Origin: Larix kaempferi
Taxonomy: Eukaryota; Streptophyta; Pinopsida; Pinales; Pinaceae
Direction of reading: 5' to 3'
Assembly (NCBI GenBank): GCA_027924585.1
Contig: BSBM01000047.1
Span: 22,569,501 to 22,633,500, forward strand
Length of the DNA stretch: 64,000 nucleotides
The position numbers were made by a program, and so were the translations under genes. Under the pieces are notes generated by a model that was not told the DNA's origin, ran no database searches, and worked only from the letters and a program-made list of their open reading frames with translations. Positions 23,576-35,231 of this stretch are shown here, piece after piece (position 1 is the first letter of the stretch; every line of letters starts with the position of its first letter).

Positions 23576-24510
23576 AACCAGGAGTTTTTTGTTTTTTTTG
23601 GGAATGGATAGAAAAACACAAACAAAAGCTTATTTAATAAAGGGAAATTTGGATTTGGGAAAAACTCGGATGGGTAATTGGGGTTTGAATAGGTTTTGGA
23701 CACTTTTTGATGGGTAGGGAAGCAAAAAATGGGTATTTTAGAAGCGGGGTGAAAGAATGAGAAAATTTGTCAAAGAGAGACAAAGAAGTAGAAATAAGGA
23801 ATGAACACGGTGGCAAAATTTGGAGGTGAGAGGGTGAAAATTGAAGAAGTTATGACAAACCCTAAAAATAGACAAATGTGATATTTCTGGCTTTGGGAAG
23901 TAGAATTTGGGATAGGGTCCTCAGGAATGAAATATGTAGAATGGGATTGCAAAGGTGTCCGGGATCGGCAACAGATGGATCTGAAACGACGCCGAATGGA
24001 TAAAAAATGGTTGGATCTGAAACGGTTGGATCTAGAACGACTGTCAAAATGAATCTGAAACGGCTCAGAATGGATATGAAATGGCGCCGAAGTGATCAAC
24101 AATAGTTCAGCTAAAAATAGATATGGACTCCAGGTATGTGCGGCTTCTTAACAGTTCAGGGGTTTCACTTGGCCACCAATGTTTTTTGATGACTTGCGTA
24201 TTGGGGCAGTACCCCTCACTCCACGGCTCAAGTAAAACTGATAACTGCTTTGCCAAAAATGACAGCTCTTGGTTTACCTCACGGGTGGGAACTAGTCAAT
24301 CAGGTAGGGGCCGTTGCACTTTTCACTGGCAGGTCCTCTCAATGGGCCAGCTACTTTGGGGTTCCTGTGGTACTCCTCACAATGATTTTTAGGGCTTATG
24401 CCCAAGTACTTCCCACAGTTAAGCGGATATGAATTATTCCCAAATCCGAACTTGCAACATATGCGAAAAAAAATTTTGGCATAAATTCCACCCAACGAGC
24501 CCAAGAAAGT
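23576..24510 (-). other. Long untranslated leader of element A
   Basis: About 935 bases separate the primer site from the Gag start. Part of it (about 24123-24370) is the reverse complement of 52127-52370 in element B, showing a conserved leader. Small open frames occur but none is shared convincingly. Packaging or dimerisation signals could lie here but cannot be read by eye. Confidence 0.7.
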
Positions 24511-24522
24511 GCTCTGATACCA
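24511..24522 (-). other. Primer binding site of element A (tRNA-Met)
   Basis: On the minus strand this is exactly TGGTATCAGAGC, two bases inside the 5' LTR. It is complementary to the 3' end of initiator tRNA-Met. Confidence 0.9.
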
Positions 24523-24524
24523 GA

Positions 24525-24929
24525 TGTGAAGAACCTGCAATAATTAATTAATGAAAAGAAACGATATAGCAGAAATAACAGAACTCAAAATCACTTTTAT
24601 ATTCATCGCAGGCCACTTTGAGGGGGAAACCTCCTTTGAGCAAGTTCAATACAAATAACTTCACGGTACCTTCATTAGTCTCAACACAAACTTATATACT
24701 AAGTCTAGGCGCTAATACCATGGGTCAATACCATGTGTCAATACAAACCATGGGCCAATACAAAATATGGATCAACAATTACTACGGGACGACTTACAAA
24801 GCATATGAGTCCAACAACAATAATACAAACTATGGAGCAACAAATACTACGGGACGACTTACAAAGCATATGCGTCCAACAACAATATACTAACAAAGTA
24901 AATGGAAGGGTTGACATGGGTTCTTAACA
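24525..24929 (-). repeat. 5' LTR of element A
   Basis: 405 bases, the same length as the left LTR and about 94% identical by eye, with the same TG...CA ends and internal duplicated block. Confidence 0.9.
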
Positions 24930-25019
24930 ATATGCAAGTGGACTGTACACTCATCCCATCGATGGGCATTGCCCTTGGGAATGGGGGTTCAGAGGAGTAT
25001 CCCCCGAAAAAAAATTATG

Positions 25020-25391
25020 GATTTTTTTGTTGGCCAACCATTTACGGGCCTGTGGTATTGAGTAACCCGTAGTATTTTCCCATGGTAATTCCCTTTAAAA
25101 GGAAAATATTATAATACGGCAATGTAATGTATTGTAGCATTGTAAAGATATATGTGATTGTGTAAGAGAGACTGAGAGAGATTGAAGAGGAAGTTGCAAC
25201 GGATGTGTTGCAGGTTGTATCCCTTCACTTGTTGGATGGTATGATAATAAAATGACTAGCAATTTCACCATGGACGTAGCCCATATTGGGTGAACCACAC
25301 TATATTGGTGTCTCTCTTGTATTGTGTTTATGTGATTTATATTTGCATCTTGTTTATTGTTATTGCTCTACGATCCTATTTTTTCTAACAG
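25020..25391 (+). repeat. Copia-type LTR 3' portion
   Basis: The block 'tggacgtagcccatattgggtgaaccac' followed by a T-rich stretch, 'ctacgatcctattttttctaaca', is the characteristic end of many plant Ty1/copia LTRs, including the terminal CA at 25391. No primer site or coding interior follows, so this is a solo or truncated LTR. Its start is unclear; element A is inserted immediately to its left. Confidence 0.6.
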
Positions 25392-27630
25392 TTTCATATG
25401 TAACAACCTTGAAACCTGTCAATATTCTCTAGCCACTAGCATGCAATAGAAAACTAGAAAGCAAGTATTAAAAGCAGAGACACATGAAATAAAAAATCAC
25501 AACAACAACGATATGTTTTTTCTTTCCTTGTTTTTTTTCATTTCTTTTAGTTTCTTTCCCACCTTTTTTGTGTTTCGTTGCTTGTTTGTGTGTCAATTTT
25601 CTTGTCTTGTTCCTTGTTATATCTATTTGGAAACATGTATAGCTACAATTATTATAACCATTGTTGCTCACACAAAACACAATTTGTCTATAGATGAGGA
25701 AATGCAATTTCAACAGCATGAGGAGTTATAAGTGACAAAGCAGAGAAAAAATTGTAATTGTTTTTTTTAATTAGTACTAGAGCAAGTCAAATGCCATGTG
25801 CCAAACATGTTTCATTGTCTTGAATACAACAAATCCTTTCCGAGCTTAGGTCAAAGCACGTCTTATAAGGACAAGCTATTTTCTAATGACCATGTCAAAG
25901 AAATGCTTAACTACAATAGAGGAGTTCATTATAAACAAAGCCTAATTTATTCTTAAAACCTACTGCAACTATTGAAACCAAACAAGAACACAAAACAAAG
26001 ACTGAAAGAAGAAATCAGAGCCAATAACCAACAAAGAAAAAATAGAACAAATGAGAAATGGAAATGACTAAGTTCGTTTAGATGCAATGAAAATATTGCA
26101 TTTTGTATTTATAATGATATAGCTAAATTGTGCAAAGGAAAATATTGACATTTGTTTATATGCAATGAACGCCTTCTGCTTTGGTCAGGAAAGTAAACTG
26201 GCCAATAAAAAATCTCCAGAACATTGCACAAATAGGTCAAAGACTTGTCTTCACCTATGTTGTGCTTATCTCTGGAGAATGCAAGTGATGGAACTAACAG
26301 TACAAATTTTCTTTACAATGTTGCCAATGTTCCAATGATCTAATTTATGAAATGAACCACATAAATGAGGTAGATTCTGGTTCCGAAATATTTTTTTAAA
26401 CTAATGCTTTCCCTTAGTTCTCTTGCAAATGAGGTATTTTCCAATGAAATACACATTGCATTTAAGTTGTTCGAATCCAAGCATGTTCCATCAATTTTTA
26501 GATAGATGTTGAAAGAAGATTTCTTTGCTTTTAACACAACTTTGGATGAGTAGAGACTGTGCCAAGCATGAAGTAAAATAAATAGAAACTGATTACAAAG
26601 ATCTATGCATATTCAGATTAAAATGGTTATTTCTATGTGAGTGCAATATGCACAACAATGTTGAAAACAAAAATCGTCTAGCAAAATATATTTTTAGTTA
26701 TAGCAATCTTGCAACTGCAAATTCCCTTGTTCCCAGCTTTTTCAAAGGCAATACAATTTTACAACAATTTTTTTTTTATATGAAGAAGCATTTTTAGAAC
26801 CAGAGATTGCTCCAAAGGAGACAAAAAAATGCAATAAACAGTACACAAATAATTAAACAATCAAAACAAATTATGTAAGTATTGTACATCGATGGAAACT
26901 ATAAAAGCTCGAAAAGAAAAAGTAAAAAACAAACAATATTCTTATAAACAAAGAACTTGCATGAGGCTCTAGACCTAACAAAGATGTATAAAAAAACAGG
27001 TGAATATTTTTTAAAAAAACCATCAGAAGCACAAGCACTTTTGTTGTTAACAAACACATATAAGGTGCTTTGCAGGTAAAAAACTAGTCAAAAAATTGTT
27101 GAATTATGCAAGTCATTATTTTTCTTATAAAGCATTTGCCTACAAATGGCAAGTTGTACATCATCCATGTAAAATAGGTTGATGCTTAGATTCTAATAAA
27201 AGAACAAAAAAGGACATAATATATCCACGAAGGAAAAAAAAACATCAGCAATAAATCTAAGCATTTAAAGTTAACAAGAAAACTACAATAGTGAACAAAT
27301 GAGAATATATATATATATATTATATCATCAATTTACTCTATCTTACAATTTCCTTATGGTTCATATTTCTATGTTGTGCAAGCAGGAGGCTGCTTATATA
27401 GAACTTCCCATTCTTTTTCTACATATTTTTTAACATTGTTTATGGTGTTGCAAGAGCAAGTGAAATGAAGCTTGTATGGTTGTCAGTCCAATAAGCATGA
27501 AAGATTCCAAAGACAATATTAGTATTCTCTACATTTGACTAAAAATGGTCAAGCATTGAGCCATTCTCTATCATTGATTTGGTTGTCAATAGTTTAAAGC
27601 CATTGCTTTCCATAAACAAGTTCAATTTTT
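25392..27630. other. No recognisable gene
   Basis: AT-rich sequence with many A runs. A CT-rich tract lies at 25515-25570. Short frames (25513-25731, 26340-26537, 26871-27059) show no domain. I see nothing further. Confidence 0.5.
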
Positions 27631-27639
27631 TTTTGTTGA

Positions 27640-28085
27640 ACTATGTTGTAACATGTCTATGTTAAAATCTCCTACACTAAAAATTTTCTTGTTTTCTTTT
27701 GTTTGGAAGAACACATAAGTCAAAAATGTAAGAAGGCTTTGAACTGGAGTTTTTGATCTATTATAAATGTTTATTAGGTTGAAGCAATGATAATTAACTT
27801 TGAGTTGCTATAGATTATTGTTTTTTTTTAACAAGTAGCAATCCCATGTATATCAAATTTCGATAGATAGTTATATTATTTTGCAAGTAAAGTATCTTTG
27901 GAAATTTTGTGAATGCGAGTTTCTTGGAAGCATAATATATCTGCTTGCATGATCTCATTGTATTTTACAACATATTCCGTATGCAATGCTAGTCTTTGTG
28001 TGTTTAACATACATATTAGGAAACATTTTTGTTCTTTCCTCGAACAAAGTCCATATTGAAATTTCAATTATGAATATGTTTTGAT
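27640..28085 (-). pseudogene. Endonuclease/exonuclease/phosphatase-like domain, decayed
   Basis: Minus-strand residues LNTQRLALHTEYVV..NEIMQADILCFQETRI (28016-27900) match the start of an endonuclease/exonuclease/phosphatase fold, where the Glu of QET binds metal. About 200 bases further on, in another frame, VGDFNIDML appears near 27650-27677, the GDFN motif of the same fold. Stops and frame changes separate the two. The domain follows the PIF1 helicase on the same strand with a spacing that fits a single fused polyprotein, as in Helentron/Helitron2-type elements and some PIF1-like proteins. Active-site His motifs further on were not traced. It is not functional as it stands. Confidence 0.6.
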
Positions 28086-28119
28086 TCTTTCAATTTTAGT
28101 AACAACTTTAAAATAAACA

Positions 28120-29239
28120 AGATAAATTATTCTCTTTTAACTTGTTTATAAGATAGAGAGATTCAATGTTTTTGACGCGGGAAAGGGCATTATACACAAG
28201 GCCATGTTTTTTTATTCGCGCGGGATCAAATGCCAATCTATCCATTGTTAGAACTTGTGCACCATGGATTGCTCGTGCACGTGCTAATTGAAGAGGGAAT
28301 TGTTGTCATATCATTGTTTTCCTATTTTCTTTTGTATTTTGCACGAAATTCTTTTAATAGGCGTCCAATTGCACATAACATCATGTGAGTATAGTTGTTG
28401 CATACTAGCTCGTTGCACATATCCAATTGTTGGATGCTGGAATTCAATCCACACAATTTCAAATGGCTTTGTTGTATAGCATTTGAAAATCCCTTCTACA
28501 CCGTTCACCAACCCATCGTCAATTACATAGCTTCCTCCAATCAATTCAACAAGCATATTGTTTTTCAACTCAATTGAGAAGGGGAGATAATTTGGTTTTG
28601 TTCAAATATTGGTTTCTCAATCAAGTCAACTACTTTGTCAATAGCTATTAGACTATACGAAGTTGTTTTAACAACACACAACATTTTCTTATTATGCTCT
28701 TCCACATCTTTATTCCTATAAAAGAGGTAAGGAAATGTAGGATCCCGTGGTGTTGGTCTATGGCATACTTGATTAAGGTAAGAAATATCATCCTCAGTAT
28801 GTGTATTAGTTCTTATTCTATTTAAAATAGAAACAAACTTTTTGTTTGTTTGTCGCATTCTTTTTTCCAATTCAAATATCTTAACGTTTTCTACCCAAAA
28901 CCCATATGGTATTTTCTTGATGCAAGATTGGCTATTTAAAAATCCAAGAATCGCGTATAGGTTTTGCTTGGAACAAATCGCCACAAATATGACATCTAGA
29001 TTCCTAAATGGAAACGCATGTGTGTGCATAATTTCTCTAAGCCTGTTGTCTATGTTGTATAACATCCGTGCACCAATTAGCAATGCTTCATCTATTAATA
29101 GAACGTGCAATTGCTGATATGATTTGGTTATTGAGTCTAATGTGTTTGAACTTAGCGGAATCAAATTTGCATAGTTCAATGGAAGATGCAAAGCATAATG
29201 AATTGTGATGCCATGTACATTGTAAGCATATTTTCCCAT
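28120..29239 (-). pseudogene. PIF1-like DNA helicase, C-terminal two thirds, broken
   Basis: Minus-strand sequence begins within the helicase just after the Walker A loop (TIHYALHLPLN), so the ATP-binding loop is missing. Walker B reads LLIDEALLIGARMLYNID; motif III, normally GD..QLPP, is unrecognisable. YGFWVENVKIFELEKRMRQ, FVSILNRIR, DISYLN and LFYRNKDVEEHN follow in family order. The frame shifts near 28565 to MLVELIGGSYVIDDGLVNG, and shifts again to LARARAIHGAQVLTMDRLAFDP and HGLVYNALSRVKN (28296-28130), the last helicase motifs. PIF1 helicases unwind DNA in 5'-3' direction; in plants large families ride on Helitrons. No Rep nuclease or Helitron end (CTRR hairpin) was recognised. The truncation coincides with a 41-bp tandem repeat. 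Confidence 0.8.
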
Positions 29240-29335
29240 AAATTATTATATGAAAAATTATTATATGCTAGAAAACACATAAATTATTATATGAAAAATT
29301 ATTATATGCTAGAAAACACATAAATTATTATATGC
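29238..29335. repeat. 41-bp tandem repeat, 2.4 copies
   Basis: Units at 29238-29278 and 29279-29319 are identical, followed by a partial third. The repeat starts exactly where the helicase homology ends. Confidence 0.9.
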
Positions 29336-30615
29336 TAAAGGAAACCTAGCTTATTATGAATATTTTATATAAAATATTTAAATATATTATGGACAATTAT
29401 AAATAGTGGGGATAACTATTTAATAATATACACATTTATACATATATATGAAAAATGATGAATATTATAATTGTGTGATATATATTTACACGAAAAGTAA
29501 ATAGATAGTCCTAATAACTATTTAGCTATAATATATATATAATATAGAGATCAAACTAAGCCTTAAAGAGTATTGGGAAATAAGTAATATTAACCTAGTA
29601 GGTTATTATATAAACTATTATGCACATATAATATATAAAGATGATAAAATAAATTAATAAGACATTTTAAAGGTTTCTAGAAAACCCTTAAAGGAACTAC
29701 ATGTTATGGGTTATCTTCTAGAAAAATTAAAAGAGTACAAATATTATAAGAGTATAAAGATTATAAGCTATAGGGTATAGTCATTAAAAGTGACATATAA
29801 TTGCTTAAAAACAAATATTTAATTTATTATTGCTCTTTCATATAAAGGGTAAGGATGAAATCTACTAAATTATTAATAGAGTATATGTTAGATATGGAAG
29901 ACATTATGTCACACGTTAAAATTTATAGTGAAATCTTAAAAGATTAAGGTATCCTCATGGGGTCGACTCGAACTTTAGTGGAAATTTCTTGGGCTGTGTC
30001 TCCAAAGTGGAGGAGAGCACTAAAAGTTTCTTGTTGCCATTTGTCACCGAGTGGGAAATCGATTGGGTAATAGTGGAAGGTTAAATGTTCTCCATTAAAT
30101 GATTTTCTTTTTATCAAAACTACCATCGGTTGGGTAAAGGGAAATCGGTTGGGGTACATTTTTTTCTTTAGACTCGAGCATAGTGGGGAAGCTCCATTGG
30201 AGTCTTATGTTTTAGTCATTTATTACGTAGTGGAGTAATGTCACCTTAGTCATTTATATACACTGCTATTGACCTATAGGCGGTGGTAAGTCTACTAGCC
30301 AAAATCTGTTATATTCTATCTTCGAAACATAGTCATATGTTGGCTTATAATTTATTTATTTTCCATCCTTTGAATGCACCGAGATTTTTGGAAATAAATA
30401 GTTAAGAAGGCCGAATCCCAGTTACAATATGTAGATATATATTTTAATCTCCCTTTGGTATGGATTAGGAAAGGGGTCGGTTATTTTGCCAAATGTTTAT
30501 AATATTGTTAAATGTTTTTATGATGAAGATGACACCTGTTCTACCACTTGTATGATGTTGGTTTCGTATACTTAGATGGTCTAAATTCTTTAATGAGTCA
30601 TTGAGGTATGCCCTC
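29336..30615. other. No recognisable gene
   Basis: AT-rich with many TA runs to about 29940. The block 29944-30300 is less AT-rich and may be the front part of the LTR whose end lies at 30830; its open minus-strand frame (29944-30159) has no recognisable domain. Confidence 0.4.
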
Positions 30616-30830
30616 TATGAGAGCGGCTTGAGCAACAACTACGTTGCAGGATGTAACCCACTTTTTGAAAGATTAATAGAAAAGAAAAACAACTTTTTTT
30701 GGACGTAGCCTAAGGAGTGGGTGAACCACGTTAAAAATGGACTCTCATGTTGTCTCGTATGTAATCTCTTGATATTGTCTTATGTGTATTCTCTGGATAT
30801 TGTGTATGTAGTTGATTTGGTTTGAAAATG
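30616..30830 (+). repeat. Second copia-type LTR remnant
   Basis: 'ttggacgtagcctaaggagtgggtgaaccacgtt' resembles the block in the LTR at 25020-25391, followed by the same kind of T-rich, TATT-rich stretch. No clean TG...CA boundaries or coding interior are visible. Confidence 0.5.
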
Positions 30831-32492
30831 TGTACTTCATGCATTTATCTATTGCTAACTATTACTAACTACAATAGCTTGTTGTGCAATTGTTAATTAT
30901 ATCAAGCTAGAAAATATGACATCTAGAGCTATGGGTTGAAATGAAAATAGATATGAAGGTATAGTTGTAAGATCAGAATGTATGAGATTTTATAATCATT
31001 GTATTGTTGCAAGGATGGTTGCTTTACAAATCTTATTATTTCTTAATGCAAACCTGTTTTCGTGTTAAGCCTTGGATTTGTAAGAAGTAGTTAGTGTTAA
31101 AAAGGTTATTAACATTTACTTGATCGCAAATGACACTAGTAAAAAAGGATAGAGTAATTGGTAAGATTCATCACCTTTCAGATAAATCTTTTATAGTGAA
31201 TTTGGCATTAAAAATTATATGTATGTTCTTCGCTAGTTTAACACTAAGGTACAAACCAGGTGAAATTCAAATTGAAGAAATTTTAGCTGGTTCCACATTT
31301 TATATCAATAAGGTATTCATGAATTAGTTTATAAAGTAAGTAGACATAGCAAATGTTTATATTCCGAAATTTCTCATAAGGGCTGACATAGTATCTCACT
31401 TTATGCTTCAGTAAAAATAGTATATCCCATACTTTATTGTGAAAAACATTAGTAATTTACCAAAATTACCAATGCTGAAATTTGGGTACATGACAAAGTG
31501 ATACAACACAAAACAAAGTATAAAAACTGCAAGAGGATGGAAGAAATCTTGTTGCTTTTCTACAATGGTGGTTTATTCACAACAGTGGAAAATAATATAT
31601 GAACAACTGCTATTGGTCTTAAACCATACCACTAAACTTGGTTCCTCAATAGCTACTGAGAAAAGAAGAGATTATTGTACTCTACTTTAGCCTAAGCATG
31701 GAAACGTGAATTTTCTTTTTACTAATAGCAGAACGTTGTCTGACAAGTAGGGAAACAAAAAAAAGCATCAGTCAAACCGAATGCAACACTAATTTGGCAA
31801 TCAAAAGAGAGTCAAGTAAGAAAAGGAGAATTAGGCTAGATAAATATTAGCTAAAATTTCATAAGCATATTAGAGCAATTGTCACAAATTCTAGTAATCA
31901 TAGTAGCAACAACATTAAAAGTTTAAATAAATTCACATATTTTATTTCTTCTTCTTTTTGTCATAACAAACATAACTAATTACTGTGCAGATGGGAATAA
32001 ATCTTATATTTATAATGTTAAAAGTAAATTTTATTTGTAGATGTTCTTTTACTAACTATTTATACCCTACAATTATATGCCAATGTCGTGATAGTGATAG
32101 CATGTTATGGGAGATGGTTCAATAAAATCAAAGTCAATGAAGTATTTCACATAGTGCGAAAGAGAAATAATATCTATCACTGATGCGTAAGTCATGAATA
32201 ATATCTATTAGTGACTTGCACGTTTGTTTTTTTCTAATTTCTTAACTATTACCATTATTTAGATATCAATTTATTCATATCAATCAATGTTCATATTTTA
32301 GTGTAAATACCATCTTTTAAATAATCCCAACAATATATGTATGTATATATATAGTGCTATAACATAGTTTTCCTATGTCGATGCTCCTTCCTAGTTACTT
32401 CTTATAATGCAAATTGTATCTCCATGTCATTAAATATATAAAATCATGTGGTGCTATAACATAGTTTTCCTATCCCCCACTTGATTATAATC
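30831..32492. other. No recognisable gene; local duplication at the right end
   Basis: AT-rich sequence without coding similarity. A 21-base block, gctataacatag followed by ttttcctat, occurs twice, at about 32357 and 32453. The segment near 32398-32430 resembles the pre-insertion sequence around the chromovirus target site. Confidence 0.5.
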
Positions 32493-32497
32493 CAAGT

Positions 32498-33276
32498 TGA
32501 TGCAGGAGCATCTCGTTCGATTTGAAACACGTCATAGTTTTGATTTTTTTTTATTAAGCCAAAAAGTGATGTAATAGACACCTATGTGGCCTAAGCTCGG
32601 TGACACATGAACCTATTAGCCTCCAAACCAATGCGTTGTAATTTTTTTGAATTCTCGTGCTAGTAAAGCCATTTATGCTTATTAATGCCGGTGGTTGATT
32701 TTGAAATCAAGAACCCCACAGGCTATTTGAGGGCTCTGCCTGATATATCAAAGAGACTTCTTTTCATTTTTCATGGACAGGGAGAAAGGAAGAGAAAAAA
32801 AACCACAGCCGTGGATAGCCTGTGAGCTAGCAGACTGCTCTGAACCGCCGTAACTCAATCTGGAACTCGATTTGTGGATGGTCCTCTATCTCAGCGGCCG
32901 TATTTGTAACCAGAATGTTGAACCAAATTTAATGAACAGAGTATTTCGTTTTCTGGCTTGTTTATTTTGCCCTCCAGAAGTGATTCTCTCTGCATGCATT
33001 TTACGGATCTGAATGCTGGGTATTCTATTCCGTGAGTTTAAACCTCTGAAGGTGAAATTTATGCTGAATGTTGAGTGCATGTGTTAAATGCAGGTTCTTG
33101 TTGACGCCTGTGCCTTGAGATTTGCTGCAGGGTTGTTCCAGACTAACAGGGGAATCTCTGCGTGAAGAGCAGACCCAAGCGAGAGGCACCCTTCAGTGAT
33201 TCGTAAAGCTGTGCTTGGGACTGCAGGAAGCAGTTTTGAACGTTCTCACCTGCCAACACTCAGGGGGTTGGCATCA
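32498..33276 (+). repeat. 5' LTR of the chromovirus
   Basis: 779 bases from tgatgcaggagc to gggttggcatca. It carries the U3 promoter and R/U5; no TATA box stands out clearly. Confidence 0.95.
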
Positions 33277-33279
33277 GTT

Positions 33280-33291
33280 TGGTATCAGAGC
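33280..33291 (+). other. Primer binding site of the chromovirus (tRNA-Met)
   Basis: TGGTATCAGAGC, three bases inside the 5' LTR, complementary to initiator tRNA-Met. Confidence 0.95.
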
Positions 33292-33355
33292 CATTGGAAA
33301 GGTTCTGTAGAAGATTTAGAGGAGGATTTTCCAGGAGAAAAATGTGGGAGTGAGA

Positions 33356-34333
33356 ATGCCACCGAGAAGAGAAAGACCAGGACCCGAAGTTCCAGTTTGG
33401 GGATGAGGAAGAAGAAGAGGAGAACCAGTTACAGAGGAGCAAATGAGAAGGCTGGAAGCAAGGATGGCAGCCTTGGAAAGGAGAAACCCTGGTATGTTTG
33501 ATATCAGTGACAATGGGGAAGAAGCACAGGAGGAAGTTGCAGAAGTTCCAAATGAAGAAACTAGAGCATGGAGGATGTTAATGGCAGCCAGCCATAAACC
33601 AAGACTAGAAGTCCCGATGTATGAAGGAAGCCTAAATGTAGAAGAATTAATAGATTGGATTGGTACAGTGGAGAAGTATTTCGACTTTGAAGAGGTAGAA
33701 GACAAGAAAAAGGTGAAATATGCAGCTACAAGGTTGAAGGGATATGCATCCATATGGTGGGATGACCTGCAAGCACAGAGAGAAAGACAAGGGAAGAACA
33801 AAATCAAGAAGTGGGACAAGATGCTAGGTAAGATCAAAAACCAATTTCTTCCCAAGGACTACCAACTAACTCTCATATGACAGCTGCAAAAATTAAGACA
33901 GAGAAGTATGTCGGTTAAAGAATACACTGAGGAATTCTACAAGTTATGTATCACATCAGGACAAAATCAAACTGATATTGAAAGAGTGGAAAAATATGTT
34001 AATGGGCTGAGATATGAAATCCAGGATGAGATAAGTTTGCTGAATTTTAGGGGTGTAGAAGAAGCTTACCAAGCAGCCACTAAAGTGGAGGAGAAGTTAG
34101 TAAGAAAACAAAATCAGAAAACTAAAGGAAGAGGAAGTGCAATGAGAGGTGGATGGTCTTCGAATAGGGGTGGAAGAACTTAAGACTATAGGAATGATGG
34201 AGGGTTTCAGAACAGAAATGTGAAGTCTTAAGGATATTAAGATGAGGCTGGAAGCTCAAGTAATCAGAATACTCAGAGAGGTGGATTTAGAGGAGGAAGG
34301 TTTAGCACAGCAGGAAGAGGGGAAAATAGAGTT
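33356..34333 (+). pseudogene. gag: Chromovirus Gag, interrupted by stop codons
   Basis: The Gag frame starts at ATG 33356 (MPPRRERPGPEV) and stays in one frame to the protease, but stops lie at 33404-33406, 33878-33880, 34181-34183, 34226-34230 and a few codons later. Capsid-like sequence includes LEVPMYEGSLNVEELIDWI and YAATRLKGYASIWWDDL, then QYLPK-type and VKEYTEEFYKL blocks. A Gly/Arg/Asn-rich stretch leads to the zinc knuckle. Two of the stops look like CGA-to-TGA changes, typical of decay of methylated cytosines. Gag would package the RNA; this copy cannot make it in one piece. Confidence 0.85.
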
Positions 34334-35231
34334 ATGAAGTGCTACACATGTGGAGATCCTACACACAAGTCATACAATTTCCCAAAGAACCAACGAGTTC
34401 AAAGAAGTGCACACATTGCAGAAGGTAGAATGGAATCCCATAAGGGAGGACAAAAAGATAATGCAGTAGAGGATGGAGAGAGTCTCATGTTAAAGAGAGT
34501 ACTGGTTAATGCAGAAAAAGAATTGCAGGAGCCACCACAAAGAAAGAGCTTGTTCAGAACTAGATGTAAAACTCAAGGCAAATGTTGCAAAGTTATCATA
34601 GATAGTGGAAGCACTGATAACCTAGTCTCTACTGAGATGGTGGAAAAACTAGGATTGAAGAGAATGAAGCATCCTGCACCTTATAAAGTTTCTTGGTTGC
34701 AGAAGGGACACCAAATCTTAGTGACTGAACAATGTAGGGTTGAATTCCAGATTGGGGATTATAAGGATGAAGTGCTGTGCGACATCATGCCCATGGATTT
34801 TTTCCATATACTCCTAGGGAGGCCTTGGCAATATGATAGGAAAGCCATTCATGATGGAAGGAGGAACACCTATTCTGTGGAAAGGGATGGAGAAAGACAG
34901 AACTTGTTACCATTGCAGCAAGAGAAGGTTCAAGAGGCAGCAGAACCTAAGGTGTTGATGATGAGTGGAAAGGAGCTATTGCAAGAAGTTCAGAAGGAGG
35001 AAGAAATGCACTTTGCCATTGTTGGCAAACCCAAGGTGATCTCAAATACCCCAGCAATAGATGAACTACCTCTAGAGATTAAAGATATGCTTGGTGAATT
35101 TGAAGAAATTGTTGTAGATGAATTGCCTAGTAAGCTACCACCAGTTAGAAGCATCAGTCATCACATTGATTTGATACCAGGAGCAAGCCTACCTAACAAA
35201 GCAGCATATAGGTTGACACCAGGTTTAGGAA
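34334..35231 (+). pseudogene. Chromovirus Gag knuckle and aspartic protease
   Basis: An open stretch of 348 codons (to 35380) starts with the zinc knuckle CYTCGDPTHKSYNFP, where the fourth ligand, normally Cys, is Phe, so zinc binding should be impaired. The protease follows with VIIDSGSTDNLVS (catalytic Asp at residue 90 of this stretch) and ILLGRPWQYDRKAIHDGR. Linker sequence FEEIVVDELPSKLPPVRSI..HIDLIPG then leads toward reverse transcriptase. After YRLTPG the expected residues are missing and the meaningful frame changes to the next one near 35225, so residues after that in this frame are nonsense. A small deletion is the simplest cause. Confidence 0.85.

Larger units (their letters stand above)
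20628..24929 (-). mobile_element. Element A: non-autonomous Ty3/gypsy retrotransposon
   Basis: Two 405-base LTRs bound a 3.5-kb interior, with identical TSDs atatg at 20623-20627 and 24930-24934. Minus-strand order is 5' LTR, tRNA-Met primer site, long leader, Gag-protease, RNase H C-terminal half, integrase remnants, purine tract, 3' LTR. The reverse transcriptase, the first half of RNase H and the integrase catalytic core are missing. Element B (52127-55839) has the same joins, so the deletion predates both insertions and the shortened form spread as a family, comparable with the TR-GAG class of non-autonomous elements. The LTRs differ at about 25 of 405 positions by eye, so this copy is not very recent. 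The Gag style with a CYNCDEKF...GHRC knuckle and the tRNA-Met primer fit Ty3/gypsy, perhaps a chromovirus, but no chromodomain is present to prove it. Confidence 0.9.

Noticed and set aside
29238-29335. Possible CRISPR-like array
   Set aside because: Units are directly adjacent and have no spacers; the host is eukaryotic.
31130-31327. 65-codon plus-strand frame
   Set aside because: No domain, promoter or codon pattern supports a gene.
33316-33855. 179-codon minus-strand open frame
   Set aside because: It is the reverse strand of the chromovirus Gag and has Ser-rich low-complexity composition without a domain.
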